Below the pieces are notes generated by a model that was given only the letters and a program-made list of their open reading frames with translations, had not been told where the DNA came from and did no database searches. A program made the translations under genes and the position numbers. From contig JAETTR010000086.1 of the NCBI GenBank assembly GCA_021768985.1, positions 1 to 5,846 of the forward strand: a stretch of DNA of 5,846 bases. The letters are read 5' to 3'. This document shows, piece by piece, positions 3,701 to 5,846 of the stretch (positions within the stretch are counted from its first letter, which is position 1; every line of letters begins with the position of its first letter). The stretch is from Bacillota bacterium. Its GTDB lineage: Bacteria > Bacillota > Clostridia > Christensenellales > Borkfalkiaceae.

Positions 3701-5846
3701 CCGTTCCGGTTTGCTCGGGCACGATTACGGGATCGCGTTTGTCGCCCGCAAGTTTCGCCTTGCCCGTTCCGTCCGTGATTCTGATATCGATCGTCTGATC
3801 CCAGATATCGTCCACGGTTCCGTTCCAGATATCTTTGTACGTCGTATTCGCAATCGGCGCGCCCGTCTGCGCGTTGTACAGCGCAACCTCTTCGCCCGTC
3901 TTGCGGTTGGTAACGCGGAGCAATAACGCCTCGCCCGCCGAACCGAGATTGACGCGTTCGGTAACCAATGCGACGTCGATTTCCATTTTTCCGATTTCGT
4001 AACGGATTACCAGATTGTCGGAAACGACGAGCTCGTAATTCTCGTTGTTCAGACCCGCCGCCGTCGCGCTGTAGTTGCCCGCGTTGATCTCCGCGTCCTG
4101 CACGATGACCTCGCAGGTATCGCCGTTCACCGTTTCGATCGTGGCAGTGGGGCTCTGCGCCCTGCCGTTATACACGAGCTCGGTGGTGCTCCAGTTCAAT
4201 TCGGTGACGGGACGGGGCTTGATCGTCAGTTCCCTGGTTACGACGCAGCCTTCGTAATTGCCCGAGCCCGCTACCGTGATTTCGAGTTGCACCTTGCCCA
4301 CGTGGCGGGGAATAAACAACGAATTATCCGCATCGGATAGCACGCCCCTGCCGCCGTCGGAACCGCCGACGATACGGTAGGTAACAGCGCCGTTACCATC
4401 GTTCCCCGAAATGACGAGGGGAAGATCGTCGCCGTAAATCGCCGTGTCGCTGACGAGCTCGATATTCGGCTCGCCCTTGGTAATCGTAAAGGTTTCTTCT
4501 ATCGTACCCGCTTTATAGTTCTTCGATTCCGCGACGGAGGCTCTGACTTTCACGTTTCCGATCGCAACGGGTACGAACAGATCGTTTTGCTCGCCGCCGA
4601 TTACGGCGATCGAAGGATCCGTGGAAACGTACGTCACCGCGCCGCCGCCCAGATTGCCGTCCAACTCGATCGTAAAGCTCGCACCGAAGCCCGTCGTTTT
4701 CTTCACAAAGGAAAGCTGAAGCTCCGCTTTCTTGATCGTGTAATTCGCCGTGAGATTGTTTTCGGGCAACGTATAATTACGGTTGGTCACGCCGTTCGCC
4801 GTCACCGTATAATCCCCCGCGTCGACGTAGCCTTCCACGTTCAGCGTCACTTCGCAGGTATCCCCTTCGCACAAGCCGAGCGCCTGCGCCTTGCGCACCT
4901 GAACGTCTCCGTTATACGTAAAGTCATCGGGCTCCCAGCCGAGCCGGATTGCGCGGGGCTTGATCGTAAACTCGGTTTCGTTCGAAAGCTCCCCTTCCTC
5001 GATATAATAGTTTTCGCTCAAAATTCCCGTTGCCGTCGCGGTCAGACGCTCGCCCGCGTCGACCTGTCCGCGAACTTCGACGACGACCGACTCGTCGCCC
5101 GAAACGGCGTTCGAAAGCCGGGCGGTCGGTTTCTTCTCCGTCTTGTCGTAAGTAAATTCGAAATCCGTCCACTCGAATCTTGCCGCGCGCGGCGTAATCC
5201 GTACGAGGACTTCCTTTTCCGCGGCGTCGTAGCTGTTCGTTTCTTCCACGCGGATGATCACGGTCACATATCCGACGTGTCCGGCAATCAGGGAAAGTCC
5301 GTCTTCCGAAAGGCGCGCCGCGCCGTTCGAGCCAGCCGCACCGTTTACGATCTCATAACTGACGCCGCCCTCTTCCACGTTTCCGAGCGTTTCGAACGTA
5401 AGCGTGTCGCCGTAAACGACTTCCTTTTCTTTCAGATCGAGGGAAAGCGTTCCCTTACTGATCGTAAAGGTATCGGTCACGGTGCCTGCATAGGTATTCA
5501 TAGTGGCGGCGACGTTCGCGGTGACCCGCACCTTCCCGACGTGCGTAGGCACGAGGTATTCGCCGTCTTTGAGATAAGCGTCGCCTTCATCTCCGTCGAT
5601 CCGTTCGATCGTATACGTAACGTCGCCGTTGCCGACGTTGCCGACAAGCTCGAGCAAAAGATCCTGCCCGAACTGCGCGTTCGTGGTTTTGAAGGACAAA
5701 TGAAGCTCCGCAATGACGATCGTAAAGGACACGCTCGGGTTCTGTACGTTGTCGAGCACGTAGTTGTCTTTGTCCTCGCCCTGCGTGCCGGTGGCGAACG
5801 CCGTATAGCTGCCGATATTTGTCTGCGCGCCCGTGACGAGCACGGT
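717..5846 (-). CDS. Giant extracellular MBG/Ig-like repeat protein with C-terminal dockerin, 5' truncated
   Basis: The frame is open from the right edge to the TAA at 717-719 and shows 1,709 residues. The GTG at 5843 is not taken as the start, because it sits in mid-module and the frame continues upstream (ACC, Thr) to the edge. Residues below count from that GTG. Residues 1-44 are the end of a type A module. Residues 45-1082 alternate paired type B modules (45, 131, 373, 458, 619, 743, 907, 998) with type A modules (219, 298, 545, 834). Residues 1083-1404 are four tandem A modules, 1405-1512 a divergent MBG-like module, 1513-1630 a pre-dockerin domain and 1631-1692 a dockerin. The A modules fit MBG-type domains; the second B of each pair carries the YGD motif of the YGX-type MBG family. 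The visible part is acidic, Thr/Val-rich and poor in Cys, as expected for a secreted stalk. No enzyme motif, LPXTG signal or transmembrane helix is seen; the ligand or enzyme part, if any, must be upstream. Function: probably a long spacer, adhesin or scaffold docked to a cohesin at the cell surface. Confidence 0.93.
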   Translation of the reverse strand, partial: TVLVTGAQTNIGSYTAFATGTQGEDKDNYVLDNVQNPSVSFTIVIAELHLSFKTTNAQFGQDLLLELVGNVGNGDVTYTIERIDGDEGDAYLKDGEYLVPTHVGKVRVTANVAATMNTYAGTVTDTFTISKGTLSLDLKEKEVVYGDTLTFETLGNVEEGGVSYEIVNGAAGSNGAARLSEDGLSLIAGHVGYVTVIIRVEETNSYDAAEKEVLVRITPRAARFEWTDFEFTYDKTEKKPTARLSNAVSGDESVVVEVRGQVDAGERLTATATGILSENYYIEEGELSNETEFTIKPRAIRLGWEPDDFTYNGDVQVRKAQALGLCEGDTCEVTLNVEGYVDAGDYTVTANGVTNRNYTLPENNLTANYTIKKAELQLSFVKKTTGFGASFTIELDGNLGGGAVTYVSTDPSIAVIGGEQNDLFVPVAIGNVKVRASVAESKNYKAGTIEETFTITKGEPNIELVSDTAIYGDDLPLVISGNDGNGAVTYRIVGGSDGGRGVLSDADNSLFIPRHVGKVQLEITVAGSGNYEGCVVTRELTIKPRPVTELNWSTTELVYNGRAQSPTATIETVNGDTCEVIVQDAEINAGNYSATAAGLNNENYELVVSDNLVIRYEIGKMEIDVALVTERVNLGSAGEALLLRVTNRKTGEEVALYNAQTGAPIANTTYKDIWNGTVDDIWDQTIDIRITDGTGKAKLAGDKRDPVIVPEQTGTVAVSVRVPEIRNYLSANTMALVVIDKAKAPVDLKTKEVEYGSSLLLEVTGLGDDLSKYANKISFSLSNGSGAGALRGSGISNTSLATYRAGEVYVTINVAETEDYGANSVTVPVTIKPKLVEIEWDDLELVYDGTEKKPLAHVKSGLLAGDTCEVVVQGAVNAGMHTATAISLTNSNYTLGETLPTHEFRIEKAPLKLEFVSTVATVDEPMTLEVTGNESGKPVTYRLGTAADGSLLGTGDARIEGDTLHPLMLGTVTVIAEVAESENYQAGKAEAEFRIMKPEAPVALVKDTVVYGDTMTIEVVNTSEDEIGEVTYRLKEGSEEFASLEGDVLTGLKAGKAILVVHVDGTLFYRETNKEIEIEVLPRPVKISWVAGEYEYDGTEHKPVATVDESCLVEGDSPFEVGVKGAVNAGTHTATAVGLDDPKYTVENGENLSVEFTIAPRKVELVWTAPEEGFTYNGKEQAPEATVKAECLVEGDEVNVTVQGAVNAGDHNALATGLDNGNYTLEDCVNADEAFTIAPSEVEVEWSDLDLEYNGKVQTPTATVKAEGLFGQGGVDDTCTVVKISGGARDAGSHTATAVELSNPNYKLAAGKDHSVQYTILPREVELSWESLQLEYNGKEQIPVGKIDNAAQNEDGETDDVTLVVTGGGTAVGGYYAGLSLAGEDADNYKISPAANTQYFTIVPRNVTIKVTSLNKNVPHTGRPVTLTDPWYTLTAEGLSEADSAKQLSEVFDLGAFAVSPTFTDGEGNSVTAVSAIGIYPIVPVIRSGVVTGNDNYAVTVVVDEAYGKLTIAGSEVLQLTEDSIYQFVSEQKVVAGGYPYWYRRAYGELDWIHGADDLDSERVVLGQISANTTIAEWLTNILDPQRVQLYKRDGTLVYDGADSDSYDDGAIVGTGWYAVYAKSDTVYLSVLGDLTGDGQITADDSEALRLFIMGKRSDSRVALLLTAEGELAAFIVNNGQISAADLSRLNGVIASGGNLEKYYYTPNL
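768..953 (-). other. Dockerin type I-like domain (residues 1631-1692)
   Basis: The first calcium-binding loop is canonical: DLTGDGQITADD (1633-1644) has Asp/Thr/Asp/Gly at positions 1, 3, 5, 6 and Asp at position 12, and is preceded by the usual V-L-G. The second loop, FIVNNGQISAAD (1674-1685), keeps the Gly, Ile, Ser and final Asp but has Phe, Val and Asn where Asp, Asn and Asp are expected. The two loops start 41 residues apart, somewhat more than in classical dockerins. Dockerins bind cohesin domains in a calcium-dependent way; here the partner is unknown. The protein ends 16 residues later (SGGNLEKYYYTPNL). Confidence 0.8.
954..1307 (-). other. Pre-dockerin domain (residues 1513-1630)
   Basis: This stretch does not follow the A or B module pattern. 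It begins with an aromatic-rich part (GGYPYWYRRAYGELDW), followed by a segment with the pattern I-S-x-N-T-T-I-A-E-W-L, V-Q-L-Y-K-R-D-G-T and G-A-I-V-G-T-G, leading into V-L-G-D of the dockerin. The same 'TT-x-x-x-L ... G-TG ... V-L-GD' layout commonly precedes dockerins in clostridial surface proteins, where it forms a small beta-rich module. I cannot name a specific function; the aromatic cluster could mark a ligand-binding face, but that is a guess. Confidence 0.55.
1308..1631 (-). other. Divergent MBG-like module (residues 1405-1512)
   Basis: This last module before the pre-dockerin domain follows the usual Pro-Arg linker. It lacks the Trp found in the eight complete A modules and replaces Y-(N/D)-G with H-T-G. 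It is about 108 residues long, against 73-84 for the others. It keeps the closing pattern G-N-D-N-Y-A-V-x-V and G-K-L-T-I. It looks like a capping member of the same Ig-like family. Confidence 0.55.
1632..2597 (-). repeat. Four tandem type A (MBG) modules, residues 1083-1404
   Basis: Four consecutive modules of 78, 78, 84 and 82 residues start at 1083, 1161, 1239 and 1323. Each opens with a Trp strand (ISW, LVW, VEW, LSW), then Y-(D/N)-G-(T/K)-x-(H/Q), a G-D or D-D turn and a G-x-x-x-A-G or similar hairpin, and closes with N-Y or K-Y followed by F-T-I or Y-T-I and usually P-R. The first two share C-L-V-E-G-D and G-A-V-N-A-G, so they are the most alike. These are rigid beta-sandwich spacers in known MBG proteins. 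Confidence 0.8.
2598..5711 (-). repeat. B-B'-A supermodule array, residues 45-1082
   Basis: Eight type B modules occur as four pairs (45/131, 373/458, 619/743, 907/998), with one or two A modules between pairs. The first B of each pair has a strand such as L-x-L-S-F-V and lacks YG. The second B has a Y-G-D or Y-G-S strand followed by L-x-x-E or similar. Most B modules carry G-x-V-T-Y or similar and N-Y-x-A-G or similar, and measure 85-91 residues. The exception is the module at 619, which is 124 residues long because of an insertion. The array probably grew by duplication of whole B-B'-A blocks. Confidence 0.75.

Noticed and set aside
5841..5843. GTG as the start codon of the giant gene
   Set aside because: The frame is open to the window edge and the sequence around it is the middle of an A module, with no signal peptide. 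The gene simply continues to the right.

Overview
The window holds parts of two genes for large secreted or surface proteins, both read leftward (minus strand) and both cut by a window edge. Between them is a 211-base AT-rich gap. Strong AGGAG ribosome binding sequence, a sigma-A-type promoter, stacked MBG/bacterial-Ig modules and a C-terminal dockerin all suggest an anaerobic, probably gut-associated clostridial Firmicute. Placement below that level would be a guess. No RNA gene, insertion sequence or CRISPR array was seen.

Positions 717-5846 are the 3' part of a giant gene: 1,709 residues are visible and its true start lies beyond the right edge. The protein is a string of about 18 beta-sandwich modules of two kinds. 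Type A has a conserved Trp, a Y-(N/D)-G-like motif and G-x-V-(N/D)-A-G. Type B has G-N-x-G-x-x-V-T-Y and N-Y-x-A-G. The modules follow a higher-order B-B'-A grammar in the right two thirds, then a pure A tandem. After these come a pre-dockerin domain and a dockerin whose first calcium loop is intact and whose second is degenerate. No catalytic domain, sortase signal or membrane anchor appears in the visible part, so it looks like a long stalk or scaffold held by a cohesin-dockerin contact.

Positions 506-716 are intergenic. In the leftward reading direction they hold phased A/T tracts, a good sigma-A promoter (TTGACG, 17 bases, TAAAAT), then two overlapping perfect palindromes and a small hairpin inside a predicted leader of about 117 bases, then the ribosome binding site. 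I see no convincing Rho-independent terminator after the giant gene.

Positions 1-505 are the 5' end (168 residues) of a second secreted protein: a signal peptide followed by a beta-sandwich that resembles a cohesin domain. A dockerin-tailed stalk beside a cohesin-like protein suggests that the two could belong to one extracellular assembly. That link is inference; nothing in the window proves binding. The cohesin-like gene is much more AT-rich (about 38% GC) than the stalk gene (roughly 55-60% GC in the lines sampled).
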